Numbered from the stretch's first letter, positions 7,377-16,382 are shown. The stretch is DNA of 51,385 nt from RFPI01 sp964398195 (GCA_964398195.1 CAYNLW010000007.1:1-51385); one strand, 5' to 3'. Notes: generated by a model not told the origin, from the letters alone. Made by a program: numbers and translations.

Positions 7377-9013
7377 GGCTGGCTAGAGGCTTAACATTGC
7401 AACAGTTGGCACAACAAATTGCCACCGATGCCGGCAACTTATCGCGCATAGAACAAGGCAAACAGGGCATCAGTGCGATGATGCTAGATAAGCTGTGTGA
7501 CGCGCTAGATACTTCGCCTGCGCAGTTATATGGCTATACGGCAAGCGATAATATTGCGGATTACGCAAATACAACTGCACTCACTAGCATTGTAGCCAGC
7601 CCGGCACCCGCTAGCAGCCATGCCAACCTCACAGCAAGCCTACCAACACGGCCTGCCAGCCATGATGCGCCGCAATTTGTCAGCTGGTTTCGTTCTGCCG
7701 CACCGTATATCCATGCGTTTGGTGGCAAGACCTTTGTGATTGCATTTGGTGGCGAGGTGGTGGCAGATGGCCAATTTACTGCGCTGTCGCATGACTTAAA
7801 TTTGCTGGCCAGCTTAGAAGTTAGGCTGATTTTGGTGCATGGGGCGAGGCCGCAAATCGAAGCAAAATTAAAACAAGCCAATTTGCAAACCAAATTGGTC
7901 GATGGTTTGCGCGTCACCGATGACCAAGCGATAGAAATCGTCAAACAAGCCAATGGCGCGATACGCGTGGATATTGAGTCGCAACTTTCTATGGGCTTGG
8001 TCGATTCGCCTATGGCCGGCTCGGATATCCGCGTGGCCAGCGGTAACTTTGTCACTGCCAAGCCTTTGGGGGTGATGCAAGGGGTAGATTTGCAACATAC
8101 TGGCGAGGTCAGAAAGATAGATCATATCGGCATACAAAAACGCTTGGACGATGGCGAAGTGGTATTGCTATCGCCCATGGGCTATTCCCCCACTGGCGAG
8201 ATTTTTAACCTAGCGGTGGAAGATGTGGCGGTGAGCACGGCCATTGCGCTGGACGCGGATAAGCTGATTTTTCTGATGGACAAAGAAGGTGTGCACAATA
8301 TACGCGGCGAATTATTGCGTGAGATGACCACGCAAAAAGCCAAAAATTTATTGCAACACGTACACCACTATGGCCATGCCAAGCCCAGCCAACCAGGCGC
8401 TGCGCCTTATATCACGGAAGACGAGTTGTATTATTTGCCAGCCGCTATTCGCGCCTGTGAAAACGGTGTGGCGCGCACGCACTTAATTTGCCGGCATACC
8501 GATGGGGCGATATTGCAAGAGCTATTTACCTTGCAGGGCATAGGCACCATGGTCACCGAGACACCGCTAGAAATCATGCGGCAAGCCGATATCGACGATG
8601 TTGGCGCTTTGCTTAAGCTGATTGAACCGCTAGAAGCAGAAGGCATTTTGGTCAGACGTGGGCGCGAGCGCTTGGAAATGGAAATCAAGCAGTTCTATGT
8701 CATGGAACACGATGGTCGGGTGATTGGCTGCGCTGCGCTGTATCCTTTCCAACAAGAAAAAATGGTGGAGTTCGCTTGCCTTGCCATACACCCGGCTTAT
8801 CGTGGTGCGGGACGTGGCGATAAGCTATTCCATTATTGTGAACAGCAGGCCACGGAGATGGGCTTTAGGCGCATGTTTTGTTTAACTACACGCACCGAGC
8901 ATTGGTTTATTGAACGTGGCTTTAAACAAAGTCAGGTAGCAGATCTGCCTATGGGCAAGCAGCAACTGTATAACTTGCAACGGCGCTCAAAAGTATTTAT
9001 CAAAAGCCTGTAA
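7377..9013 (+). CDS. argA: XRE-type HTH domain fused to N-acetylglutamate synthase (5' end in gap)
   Basis: The visible 544 residues start inside a Cro/C1-type helix-turn-helix (residues 1-55: GLTLQQLAQQIATDAGNLS, then RIEQGKQGIS and LCDALDTSPAQLYGY). A 40-residue Ala/Ser/Thr/Pro linker follows. Then comes a complete ArgA: the amino-acid-kinase-like domain (FVIAFGGEVV, LVHGARPQI, LRVTDDQAIE, ASGNFVTAKPLGV) and a C-terminal GNAT acetyltransferase (about 398-544: FACLAIHPAYRGAGRGDKL, RTEHWFIERGF). ArgA makes N-acetylglutamate from glutamate and acetyl-CoA, the first, arginine-inhibited step of arginine synthesis. No ATG, GTG or TTG occurs in frame in the linker, so ArgA cannot easily start separately. 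argB follows after a terminator. The missing N-terminus is probably short, since only helix 1 of the HTH is absent. Confidence 0.9.
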
Positions 9014-9041
9014 ATTTTCATTAAAATAATGGTCATTTAGC

Positions 9042-9067
9042 GGCGGGCTCCATGCCCGCCTAATTTT
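9042..9067 (+). terminator. Rho-independent terminator after argA
   Basis: A 7-bp GC-only stem (ggcgggc/gcccgcc; 9042-9048 and 9054-9060) with loop tccat and tail taatttt, 28 bases after the argA stop and 34 before argB. It implies that argB is at least partly transcribed separately. Confidence 0.85.
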
Positions 9068-9100
9068 ATCTGTCACGGCATCTTGCCATTAGGAAACCGC

Positions 9101-9985
9101 ATGCTGAACCAAACCAATGCGAGCCAGAAAGCACAAACACTGGCAGAGGCGCTTCCCTATATCAAGCGCTTTTTTGATAAGACCATCGTCATTAAATACG
9201 GCGGCAATGCCATGACAGAACCCCATCTAAAAGAGTCGTTTGCCAGCGATGTGGTGATGCTTAAATTGGTCGGCATGAACCCCGTGGTGGTGCATGGTGG
9301 CGGCCCGCAAATCAATGAGATGTTGGATAAGCTAGGCAAAAAAGGCCAGTTTATTCAAGGCATGCGGGTGACTGACGCAGAGACCATGGATATTGTAGAA
9401 ATGGTGTTGGGCGGTCAGGTGAATAAAGAAATCGTCAATCTGATTAATCAAAAAGGCGGCAAAGCGGTAGGCCTGACTGGGCAAGACGGCAATTTTATTC
9501 ACGCCAGCAAATTGCTCATGCCGGACAAAGATAAACCTGAACAAATGATAGATATCGGTCAGGTGGGCGATATTAGCAAGATAGATCCCAGCATTATTAG
9601 CTTTCTCGATAGCGGCGACTTTATTCCGGTGATTGCGCCGATTGGCGTTGGCGCAGATGGTAAAACTTACAATATCAATGCCGATATGGTGGCCGGCAAA
9701 TTGGCAGAGATACTCGGTGCAGAGAAATTAATCTTGCTCACCAATACGCCTGGTGTTCTGGACAAAAACGGCAATCTATTGACCGGCCTCACCCCTAAAC
9801 AAATCGACGACTTGGTAGCTGATGGCACCCTGTCTGGCGGTATGCTGCCCAAGATAGGCTCGGCACTTGACGCGGCGCGCGGCGGGGTTAAGTCGGTGCA
9901 TATTATTGATGGCAGAGTAGAACACGCCTTGCTGCTTGAAGTGCTCACCGATGAAGGTGTGGGTACGCTTATAAAAGCTAAATAG
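9101..9985 (+). CDS. argB: Acetylglutamate kinase
   Basis: 294-residue amino-acid kinase catalysing step two of arginine synthesis: phosphorylation of N-acetylglutamate. Motifs: TIVIKYGGNAM (phosphate binding), VVVHGGGPQINEML, RVTDAETMDIVEMVL, NINADMVAGKLAEIL, LLTNTPGVLD, and GGMLPKI. ATG 9101 has AGGAA seven bases upstream; the TTG at 9083 is less likely. The N-terminal 20-residue helix is the type found in arginine-inhibited hexameric enzymes, so feedback inhibition is inferred. It follows argA and precedes a HAD phosphatase and slmA, an order common in related betaproteobacteria. Confidence 0.97.
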   Translation: MLNQTNASQKAQTLAEALPYIKRFFDKTIVIKYGGNAMTEPHLKESFASDVVMLKLVGMNPVVVHGGGPQINEMLDKLGKKGQFIQGMRVTDAETMDIVEMVLGGQVNKEIVNLINQKGGKAVGLTGQDGNFIHASKLLMPDKDKPEQMIDIGQVGDISKIDPSIISFLDSGDFIPVIAPIGVGADGKTYNINADMVAGKLAEILGAEKLILLTNTPGVLDKNGNLLTGLTPKQIDDLVADGTLSGGMLPKIGSALDAARGGVKSVHIIDGRVEHALLLEVLTDEGVGTLIKAK

Positions 9986-10045
9986 ATTAAGCGACCTAGT
10001 TCACTTGCCATCATTCACCAAAGTATCGGCCAAAACACTGACACC

Positions 10046-10681
10046 ATGAGCAAACGCAGGGTATGGATTTTTGATTTAGACGACACCCTGCATAATGCTT
10101 CGGCGCATATCTTCCCGGTGATGAATCAGGCCATGACGCAATATATTATGGACTGTTTGAATTATGACGAGCCTCAGGCGCAACAATTACGCAAGCACTA
10201 TTGGCGCTTATATGGCGCCACACTGAAAGGCTTAGTGCGTCATCATCAAGTAAATCCGCATCATTTTCTGCGTCATACCCACGACTTTATGGATTTGCCC
10301 AGCATGGTGCAGCAGCGACAACAATTGCGTCATCTAATCCGCAGCCTGCATGGTCGCAAAGTCATCTTTACCAATGCCCCCAAACGCTATGCGCAGCAAG
10401 TATTAGAAATTCTTGGCATCAGCGATTTATTTGAATTGGTATTTAGTGTCGAGTCCACGCAGTTTCATCCCAAGCCGCATATACGAGGTTTTCGACAATT
10501 GCTGCGCAGCTTAAAAGTGAGTGCTGGCGATTGTATTATGTTGGAAGATAATCCCGCCGCTTTGATGACGGCCAAACGCTTGGGCATGCAAACCATTTGG
10601 ATTAGCAAGCAATTAAAAAAGCCTTGTTTTGTGGATAGAAGATTGTCAGATGTGTTAGCGCTTACTCGTAATCGATTATAA
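10046..10681 (+). CDS. HAD-family hydrolase, putative pyrimidine 5'-nucleotidase
   Basis: 211-residue HAD-superfamily protein. Motif I is FDLDDTLH with the nucleophile and acid/base Asp pair. Motif II is VIFTNAP. Motif III is the Lys in HPKPHI, and motif IV is LEDNPAALMTAKRLGM. An alpha-helical cap lies between motif I and motif II. Relatives beside slmA are annotated as pyrimidine 5'-nucleotidases; substrate specificity is inferred only from family likeness. It sits 60 bases after argB and 60 before slmA, on the same strand. Confidence 0.85.
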   Translation: MSKRRVWIFDLDDTLHNASAHIFPVMNQAMTQYIMDCLNYDEPQAQQLRKHYWRLYGATLKGLVRHHQVNPHHFLRHTHDFMDLPSMVQQRQQLRHLIRSLHGRKVIFTNAPKRYAQQVLEILGISDLFELVFSVESTQFHPKPHIRGFRQLLRSLKVSAGDCIMLEDNPAALMTAKRLGMQTIWISKQLKKPCFVDRRLSDVLALTRNRL

Positions 10682-10741
10682 TACCGGCTTGTGATTGGAT
10701 ATTTTTAACCTTACACATTCATACTTTTCTGGGAGGTCAAT

Positions 10742-11320
10742 ATGGCAGTGGAACGTGGTCAACGCAAACAACAAATTTTAGAAACGCTGGCGAATATGTT
10801 GCAGAAACCGCAACATGAAAAAATCACCACCGCCATCTTAGCCGCCAAACTAGAAGTCAGCGAAGCGGCTTTGTATCGACACTTTGCTAGCAAGGCGCAA
10901 ATGTTTGAAGGCTTGATTGATTTTATTGAGCAAAGCATTTTCGGTTTAATCAATAAAATTTCTTCGGAAGAAGAAAATGGACTAAGCCAAGTGCGCAGAA
11001 TGTTGACTGTGTTGCTACTATTCGCAGAAAAAAATCCCGGCATGACTAGAGTGCTGATAGGTGATGCTTTGGTGCACGAAGACAGCACGCTACAAGCGCG
11101 CATCAATCAAATTTTCGATCGTTTAGAATCCACCCTAAAACAATCGCTACGCATCGCCGAAGCGCAATCCAACATCAAACTAGACCCCGAAGCACAAGCC
11201 AACCTAATGCTTTGCTTCGTCATCGGCCGCTGGCATCAATTCGCCAAAAGCGGCTTCAAACGCAAACCCATGGAATTAGTACAAAGACAACTGATGGCCT
11301 TGCTGAATACTGAGGAATAA
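10742..11320 (+). CDS. slmA: Nucleoid occlusion factor SlmA
   Basis: 192-residue TetR-family DNA-binding protein. In E. coli SlmA binds specific chromosomal sites and blocks FtsZ ring assembly over the nucleoid. The N-terminal HTH (ITTAILAAKLEVSEAALYRHF, residues about 29-49, then ASKAQMFEGLIDFIE) and the C-terminal helices (FVIGRWHQFAKSGFKRKP) match the family. Start ATG 10742 has GGGAGG upstream. Its target, ftsZ, lies 6 kb away on the other strand in this window. I saw no copy of the E. coli SlmA-binding consensus in the window. Confidence 0.93.
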   Translation: MAVERGQRKQQILETLANMLQKPQHEKITTAILAAKLEVSEAALYRHFASKAQMFEGLIDFIEQSIFGLINKISSEEENGLSQVRRMLTVLLLFAEKNPGMTRVLIGDALVHEDSTLQARINQIFDRLESTLKQSLRIAEAQSNIKLDPEAQANLMLCFVIGRWHQFAKSGFKRKPMELVQRQLMALLNTEE

Positions 11321-11329
11321 TGGCTGGGG

Positions 11330-11596
11330 TTATTTTTTTATTAAATAACCGACTAAACCACCCATGGCTAATGAAAGAACAGACATTGCCCATTTTTTTT
11401 CTTCTGATGAGGTAGTGGCTGACATTAGGGTGTTATAGCAAACAAAAAACATTATGATGACCAATGCAATGGCCACTAAAAATAATATCAAGTCTTTGGC
11501 GAGCCTTACTCTGCGCTCGCCATCTGTTTCAACCGGAGATACCGACACCGAGAAATTATGTTTTGGTGGTGGGGTATTTAGGTCTATGGTGTTCAT
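11330..11596 (-). CDS. Small two-helix membrane protein (unknown)
   Basis: 88 residues, not recognised. A charged, proline-containing cytoplasmic-type N-terminus (1-32) is followed by a hydrophobic helix (about 34-55: LILFLVAIALVIIMFFVCY), a short Ser/Thr/Glu/Lys loop, and a second hydrophobic segment (about 69-86) ending in LIKK. Its ATG overlaps the stop of the upstream ribbon-helix-helix gene by 4 bases (ATGA), so the two are translationally coupled. The pair sits between slmA and cca and is visibly more AT-rich than its neighbours. The product could be a membrane effector controlled by the DNA-binding partner; this is inference. Confidence 0.7.
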   Translation of the reverse strand: MNTIDLNTPPPKHNFSVSVSPVETDGERRVRLAKDLILFLVAIALVIIMFFVCYNTLMSATTSSEEKKWAMSVLSLAMGGLVGYLIKK

Positions 11597-11802
11597 ATTC
11601 CGATGATCTCAGTATCAAGTTTTTTTGTTTTTGGATCGACTAAACCAATCTTAAGACCATTTTTTTTCCCTTCATAAGCTGCAAGTAGAAGCTGTAAAGC
11701 TTTACGAAGAATTTCGCTTTTGTTGGTTTCAGCTTCAGCTGCCGCTTGGTCAATTTCACGATTAAGATCGTCCGACAAAATCACATTAAAACGTACACTC
11801 AT
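11593..11802 (-). CDS. Ribbon-helix-helix (CopG/Arc-like) DNA-binding protein
   Basis: 69 residues. The N-terminal strand VRFNVILSDDLNREIDQAA, then a turn and the helix ETNKSEILRKALQLLLAAYE, give a ribbon-helix-helix pattern as in CopG/ParD-type antitoxins and repressors. The C-terminal 20 residues (about 50-69) are Lys/Ile-rich and might contact a partner. ATG 11802 has AGGAG eight bases upstream. It is first in a two-gene unit with the membrane protein. Direct and inverted repeats immediately upstream suggest autoregulation. It could be an antitoxin, a plasmid-type regulator or a simple repressor. Confidence 0.75.
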   Translation of the reverse strand: MSVRFNVILSDDLNREIDQAAAEAETNKSEILRKALQLLLAAYEGKKNGLKIGLVDPKTKKLDTEIIGI

Positions 11803-11825
11803 ACTGCACTCCTTTATTTAATCAT

Positions 11826-11850
11826 ATGTGTTTTATACACCTTTTATACA
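11826..11850 (-). promoter_or_regulatory. Operator-like repeats upstream of the RHH gene
   Basis: Two direct repeats TGTATAAAA (minus strand; 11842-11850 and 11831-11839), 11 bp apart, about one helical turn. The second lies within the inverted repeat GTGT-TTTAT-ACAC. They are about 30-50 bases before the RHH start codon, as expected for an RHH autoregulator that binds same-face repeats. The spacer back to cca (11803-11901) is very AT-rich. Confidence 0.5.
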
Positions 11851-11901
11851 TATTTTAAAATAAGCCGACTACATTTTAAATAGTTAGAATCTTGCTAGCT
11901 T

Positions 11902-13113
11902 TCAGTCAGTCAATTTCTTTAGTGCTTCAACTCTGGCGTCAAAAACAGCCTGTCTGATTTGTTCATTATCTTGATATTGTGCGGCGATTTTGCCGGCATC
12001 TACGCTGGCAATGATGTTGAGGGCTTGGCGTAAAAAGTCGGCGACGACGTATTCGGCTTGTTCGAAGCCGGTTCTGCCGCGACTATCGCATTCGCAGGCG
12101 GCGAGGAATTGCTCGAAACGTTGCGGTTGGCGTAGCGCGTCTAGTTGGCCTAGAAATTCTAATAATGTGGCTGGGCGCATTTGTTGCGCTTGGTGCAATT
12201 TGCCGTGGTATTTGGCCACGATATGCGCTAAAGCGGCGCAATCATTGGGCACTTTAAGGCGCGCCACTACCTCTTTGAGTAAGTCCACGCTGCGCGCTTC
12301 GTGGCCTATATGTCTAGGCAGGGTTTCTGCTGGGGTGGTGCCTTTGCCTAGATCATGACACAGCGCGGCGAAGCGCACTGGGAGGGGGAATTGCTGTTGG
12401 GCGGCGTAATCTATCACCAACATAATATGCACACCGGTGTCGATTTCTGGATGATATTGCGCTGGTTGCGGCACCCCCCATAGCCTATCGAGCTCGGGCA
12501 ATAACACGGCTAAAGCACCACAAGCGCGTAGCACTGCAAACATACGGCTGGGTTTTTGTTCCATCAAACCAGTGGCTAATTCTTGCCATACGCGCTCTGG
12601 CACCAGCGCATCGACTTCGCCTGCTTGCACCATCTGTTGCATCAACTGTAGGGTGCTGGGGTGCACCTGAAAATCTACAAAACGCGCAGCAAATCTGGCC
12701 AAACGCAAGATACGCACTGGGTCTTCGGCAAACGCTGGGCTGACATGGCGCAACAGTTTGGCTTGCAAATCTTGTTGCCCGCCATATGGGTCTATCAGTT
12801 TGCCATCGCTATCTTGCGCGATGGCATTGATGGTCAAATCACGCCGCAGCAAATCTTGTTCTAATGTGACATCGCTGGCGGCATGCACCACAAAGCCTTT
12901 ATAGCCTTTGCCAGATTTACGCTCAGTGCGCGCTAGCGCATATTCTTCATGGGTTTGTGGATGCAAAAACACCGGAAAATCTTTGCCTACTGGTCGGTAA
13001 CCCAACTGCGTCATCTGTTCAGGCGTAGCGCCCACCACCACATAGTCTTTGTCCTGCACCGGCAGGCCTAGCAAGGCATCACGCACTGCACCGCCGACAC
13101 AGTAAATCTTCAT
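11902..13113 (-). CDS. cca: CCA-adding enzyme (tRNA nucleotidyltransferase)
   Basis: 403-residue class II CCA-adding enzyme, which builds or repairs the 3' CCA of tRNAs without a template. N-terminal nucleotidyltransferase core: YCVGGAVRDALLGL, QDKDYVVVGATPE, the RRDLTINAIA motif, and EDPVRILRLARFAARF. The C-terminal half holds an HD phosphohydrolase domain (RFAALCHDLGKG, HIGHEARSVDLL), so it is the longer HD-containing E. coli-type enzyme with possible phosphatase or phosphodiesterase activity. Its ATG overlaps the preceding gene's TAA by one base. Confidence 0.96.
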   Translation of the reverse strand: MKIYCVGGAVRDALLGLPVQDKDYVVVGATPEQMTQLGYRPVGKDFPVFLHPQTHEEYALARTERKSGKGYKGFVVHAASDVTLEQDLLRRDLTINAIAQDSDGKLIDPYGGQQDLQAKLLRHVSPAFAEDPVRILRLARFAARFVDFQVHPSTLQLMQQMVQAGEVDALVPERVWQELATGLMEQKPSRMFAVLRACGALAVLLPELDRLWGVPQPAQYHPEIDTGVHIMLVIDYAAQQQFPLPVRFAALCHDLGKGTTPAETLPRHIGHEARSVDLLKEVVARLKVPNDCAALAHIVAKYHGKLHQAQQMRPATLLEFLGQLDALRQPQRFEQFLAACECDSRGRTGFEQAEYVVADFLRQALNIIASVDAGKIAAQYQDNEQIRQAVFDARVEALKKLTD

Positions 13114-14051
13114 TATCTGCCTGCGGTGACACGAAATTGGTTGTATTGATTACGCGGATTTTGCCCACTTAGAAAATCCTGCATCACCGCTTCTAATGGG
13201 GTGGCGCGGATGCCGAATGGCAAACTTTGGGCGGAGATATTATCCACTTGCATAGAGCGTATATTGTCGCGTGTCATCAATTTGACCGGCAACCACTCCA
13301 TAAAAAACGCTTGTATATACGACAAGCGATCGCTCAAGCCTATGATGATAGGGCGCTTGCCTATGGCTTTGGCGACGGTTTGTATCAACTCTTTAAAGCG
13401 ATAAACGCGTGGTCCTGCCAGCTCATACACTTGCCCTTCGCTGGCGCTATCGTTTAAGGCGGCCAACATCACTTTGACGACATCTTCCACATAAACCGGT
13501 TGAAAACGACAATTCGGTTTGGCTAATAACAGCACCGGCAACCATTTCACTAACTGGGCAAATAGATTGATAAAGCTATCACCACGGCCAAAAATCACCG
13601 AGGGTCTAAAGATGGTGGTGGCCAGTTTGGCTTGTTGCTGTATGGCCTTCTCGCCGGCATATTTGGACTGCAGATAGCGGCTAGGCGCCTGCGCACTCGC
13701 GCCTAAAGCGCTGACATGCAATAGGCGCGGGATATGCAGTTGGCTACATAACTGCGCTAGTTGTTTAGGGAATTGATGATGCACGCGATCAAAGCTGAGC
13801 TTTTTCGATTGATGCAAAATACCAATTAAATTAATCACCGCATCAGCCCCTTGCAACGCTGTCTGCAAGCTGGCGCTATTAAAAATATCGGTCTGCACCA
13901 CGCTGACGGTAGGCAATAAAATTAAATGTTTGGCAGACTCGCGTCGGCGTGTCAGCACTTTTACTGCATAACCTGCGGCCGACAGTTGCGCCACCAAAGC
14001 GCTACCCAAAAAGCCCGAACCGCCCAATACCACAATCTGTTTGCTATTCAC
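13113..14051 (-). CDS. NAD(P)-binding epimerase-like protein (NDUFA9-like)
   Basis: 312-residue atypical short-chain dehydrogenase with N-terminal GGSGFLGSALVAQL (NAD(P) binding), DAVINLIGIL, a YLQSKYAGEKAI segment in the place of the YxxxK motif, and FRPSVIFGRGDSFINLF. This is the complex I NDUFA9-like family, common in proteobacteria, of unproven function. GTG 14051 is preferred: AGGAG, which overlaps the sltY stop, lies nine bases upstream, whereas the TTG at 14060 directly abuts that AGGAG. It lies between sltY and cca and is probably co-transcribed with both. Confidence 0.85.
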   Translation of the reverse strand: MNSKQIVVLGGSGFLGSALVAQLSAAGYAVKVLTRRRESAKHLILLPTVSVVQTDIFNSASLQTALQGADAVINLIGILHQSKKLSFDRVHHQFPKQLAQLCSQLHIPRLLHVSALGASAQAPSRYLQSKYAGEKAIQQQAKLATTIFRPSVIFGRGDSFINLFAQLVKWLPVLLLAKPNCRFQPVYVEDVVKVMLAALNDSASEGQVYELAGPRVYRFKELIQTVAKAIGKRPIIIGLSDRLSYIQAFFMEWLPVKLMTRDNIRSMQVDNISAQSLPFGIRATPLEAVMQDFLSGQNPRNQYNQFRVTAGR

Positions 14052-14063
14052 TGCAATCAACTC

Positions 14064-16079
14064 CTAATTTATGATTTCTTCAACAGGGTTAGTTTTATTT
14101 TGCCACTCGCTGCCGTTGGACACCTTGCCTAATAATTGTTTCAGGCTAATGCCGGGTTTGCCCAAGCGCTGCGTGTAATAGTAAGTATTTAACATCACTT
14201 TTTGCACATATAGGCGAGTTTCTAAAATGGGTATGGTCTCGGCATAAATCGCACCCTCCATAGACTGATCGCCCACCCAATTACGCACTCGACTTGGACC
14301 GGCATTATAAGCCGCCGTGGCCAATGGCGTCTGCCCAGCAAAGCTATCCAAGGTGTATCGCAAATAATAGGTGCCCAGTTTAATATTGGTATCCAGTTGT
14401 TGCATATGCTCGGTCTTAAAATCTTTCCAACCATTGCGCTTGGCTATCCATTTGGCAGTGGCAGGCATCACCTGCATCATGCCGCTGGCGCCGACCCCGG
14501 AGCGGGCATTTAAATTAAAGCGACTTTCTTGACGGCTTAGCCCATATACCCATGCGCTATCGACTTGGTGATGATTGGCAAAGTTCTCCACCACTTCGCG
14601 ATAGGGCAGCGGATAACGTAGCGTATCGTTATTCAGTTGCTGGGTTTTTTCTATGGTGTTAATCGCCACATCTAACCAGCCTAGTTTATTGGCATACTCA
14701 GCTGCGCTAATCAACTGCTTATCCGACATGTTTTTAATGGCATAACTCCATTCCGCACGCGACTCCCAGCGCAAGCCGATATTCTCCAATTCCACTGCAC
14801 GCTGTATGGTAGGCAGATTGCCTATCGCCTCAAGCTCAGCGCTGGAGGGAATATAGGGCTGACTGGGCGCACGCATCACATCGCCCATTTCTTCTTCTGC
14901 CAGCACGCCATAAAAATTGCGTTGTTTGGCCAGTTCAACAAAGATGGCATTAGCGTTAGCAATCTCGCGTTTTTCTTTATGACAGCGCGCCAACCAATAC
15001 CGCCAGACTGGCTCTAATTGTAGCTTGGCGGGCATCTCGCGTATGGTGGCTTGCAAACTATCCCATTGACGTAAACGCAAGGCGGCGCGCGCTTTCCATG
15101 CATAAGCCTGCTCGTCTAATTTAGCCCCCTCTTGCTGGCTGTCTATTTGCTCAAATAATTTAAGCGCGTCGTCTTGTAAATTAAAGGCAGCGGCGGTGGC
15201 TAGCCGCACCGCTAAATAATTTTTTTCTTCTGGCGTCAAACTGGGCTGAATTTTGCTCAGCACTTTTTGTGTTTGCGCCCAATCGCGTTTAGCCATTCTG
15301 GCCAAGGCATAGATGGCTAATTCGCGCTCAACTCTGCTGTTAAGTGCGCCAGTGTGCTTTAAAATCAGCTGTGGGTTTTGATTCAGCGCGTCCAGTCTTT
15401 TGCCTTGTGCGGCCGTGCTATTGGGCAATCTCGCCAACACCAGTTTGGCGGTCTCTAGTTGTTGATCACGCAAACTATTGCGCAATTTTTTCCATAGATC
15501 TTCTTGGCTTAAGATTTGCTCTTTTTGCATCTCATCAAACAACATCTGACAACCGCTAGGCCAGTCATACAGCTCGTGCCAAATTTCCCGCCCCTGTATC
15601 AAGGCCAAGCGATCATCCAGCGCATTGCGACCGAGCAAGGCGGCACATTGCACCCCTATATCTTCTTTGGAATAGCCTTGAAACACAGCAAAGAACTTAT
15701 CCCACTGCTGTCGTTTGGCCAGTTGTTTTAGCCACTCGGCGCTGATTTTGTCGGAGAAAGGCAGGTCCGGATATTGTTTGAGAAAAGCCTCAAAATGGCT
15801 ATCTTGCGCATCATTCAAAGTCAGCAACAGTTGCCAATAACGCGCATAGCCGGCCAGCAAATAGTGCTCAGCTTCTAGTTTTTCTGCTGCTTGATTGAGT
15901 TCATTGAGATGGCGCAGTTGGTAATCACTGCGCGCCCGCATCAGGATTTGCGCAAGTTTTTCATTGCTGGCTGGGGGGGCGATTTTGCTGCTATCGCTAG
16001 GCGCTTCAGCGGCTATAACAGCGCCGCTGACCATGGCCCATAACAGCAGTGTGAGTGCGAGCAATCTATTCCACCTCAT
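14064..16079 (-). CDS. sltY: Soluble lytic murein transglycosylase
   Basis: 671-residue Slt70-type enzyme that cleaves peptidoglycan glycan strands with formation of 1,6-anhydro-MurNAc ends in the periplasm. It has an N-terminal signal peptide (residues 1 to about 24, ending AVIAAEA). A long alpha-helical U/L superhelix follows, then a C-terminal SLT domain: GLSRQESRFNLNARSGVGA with catalytic Glu518, GMMQVMPATA, and TAAYNAGPSRV. ATG 16079 is preferred over the GTG at 16094 because AGGAA lies eight bases before it. It lies downstream of the dcw cluster on the same strand. Confidence 0.94.
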   Translation of the reverse strand: MRWNRLLALTLLLWAMVSGAVIAAEAPSDSSKIAPPASNEKLAQILMRARSDYQLRHLNELNQAAEKLEAEHYLLAGYARYWQLLLTLNDAQDSHFEAFLKQYPDLPFSDKISAEWLKQLAKRQQWDKFFAVFQGYSKEDIGVQCAALLGRNALDDRLALIQGREIWHELYDWPSGCQMLFDEMQKEQILSQEDLWKKLRNSLRDQQLETAKLVLARLPNSTAAQGKRLDALNQNPQLILKHTGALNSRVERELAIYALARMAKRDWAQTQKVLSKIQPSLTPEEKNYLAVRLATAAAFNLQDDALKLFEQIDSQQEGAKLDEQAYAWKARAALRLRQWDSLQATIREMPAKLQLEPVWRYWLARCHKEKREIANANAIFVELAKQRNFYGVLAEEEMGDVMRAPSQPYIPSSAELEAIGNLPTIQRAVELENIGLRWESRAEWSYAIKNMSDKQLISAAEYANKLGWLDVAINTIEKTQQLNNDTLRYPLPYREVVENFANHHQVDSAWVYGLSRQESRFNLNARSGVGASGMMQVMPATAKWIAKRNGWKDFKTEHMQQLDTNIKLGTYYLRYTLDSFAGQTPLATAAYNAGPSRVRNWVGDQSMEGAIYAETIPILETRLYVQKVMLNTYYYTQRLGKPGISLKQLLGKVSNGSEWQNKTNPVEEIIN

Positions 16080-16172
16080 GCGAGCTTTCCTCACTTTATC
16101 AATACTGAAGGTAAATACCGACTATCCAAAGACTGTAGCTGAATGACGCTATCGCCAAAAATCGCCAAAAAA

Positions 16173-16355
16173 TTAAATTAATATCAACCGCGAGATGACA
16201 AATAAAATACCCGCCGCAATCAGCACCAATAAGCAGTATTTGGCAATCTGCCAAGCCAAGCGCAGATAACCTTTATGCTGGGTCACCACAAAAGCGCCTA
16301 GACAGACCAAGATGGCGATTCCAACGATAATCATGAGCAATCTTAAAACCAGCAT
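16173..16355 (-). CDS. Small two-helix membrane protein (unknown)
   Basis: 60 residues, not recognised. A hydrophobic helix (about 3-24) is followed by a short basic loop (TQHKGYLRLAWQ) and a second hydrophobic helix (about 40-60). There is only a weak ribosome-binding site. It fills the space between lpxC and sltY, on the same strand, 27 bases after lpxC. The regular two-helix hairpin layout argues for a real gene, but the call rests on composition and position only. Confidence 0.6.
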   Translation of the reverse strand: MLVLRLLMIIVGIAILVCLGAFVVTQHKGYLRLAWQIAKYCLLVLIAAGILFVISRLILI

Positions 16356-16382
16356 AGCAAGCGCCTGAGAGAGTCCGCAGAA

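Noticed and set aside
11328..11350. AT-rich 8-bp hairpin between slmA and the 88-residue membrane gene
   Set aside because: The stem is mostly A-T, has no T-tail beyond the stem and overlaps coding sequence; too weak to call a terminator.
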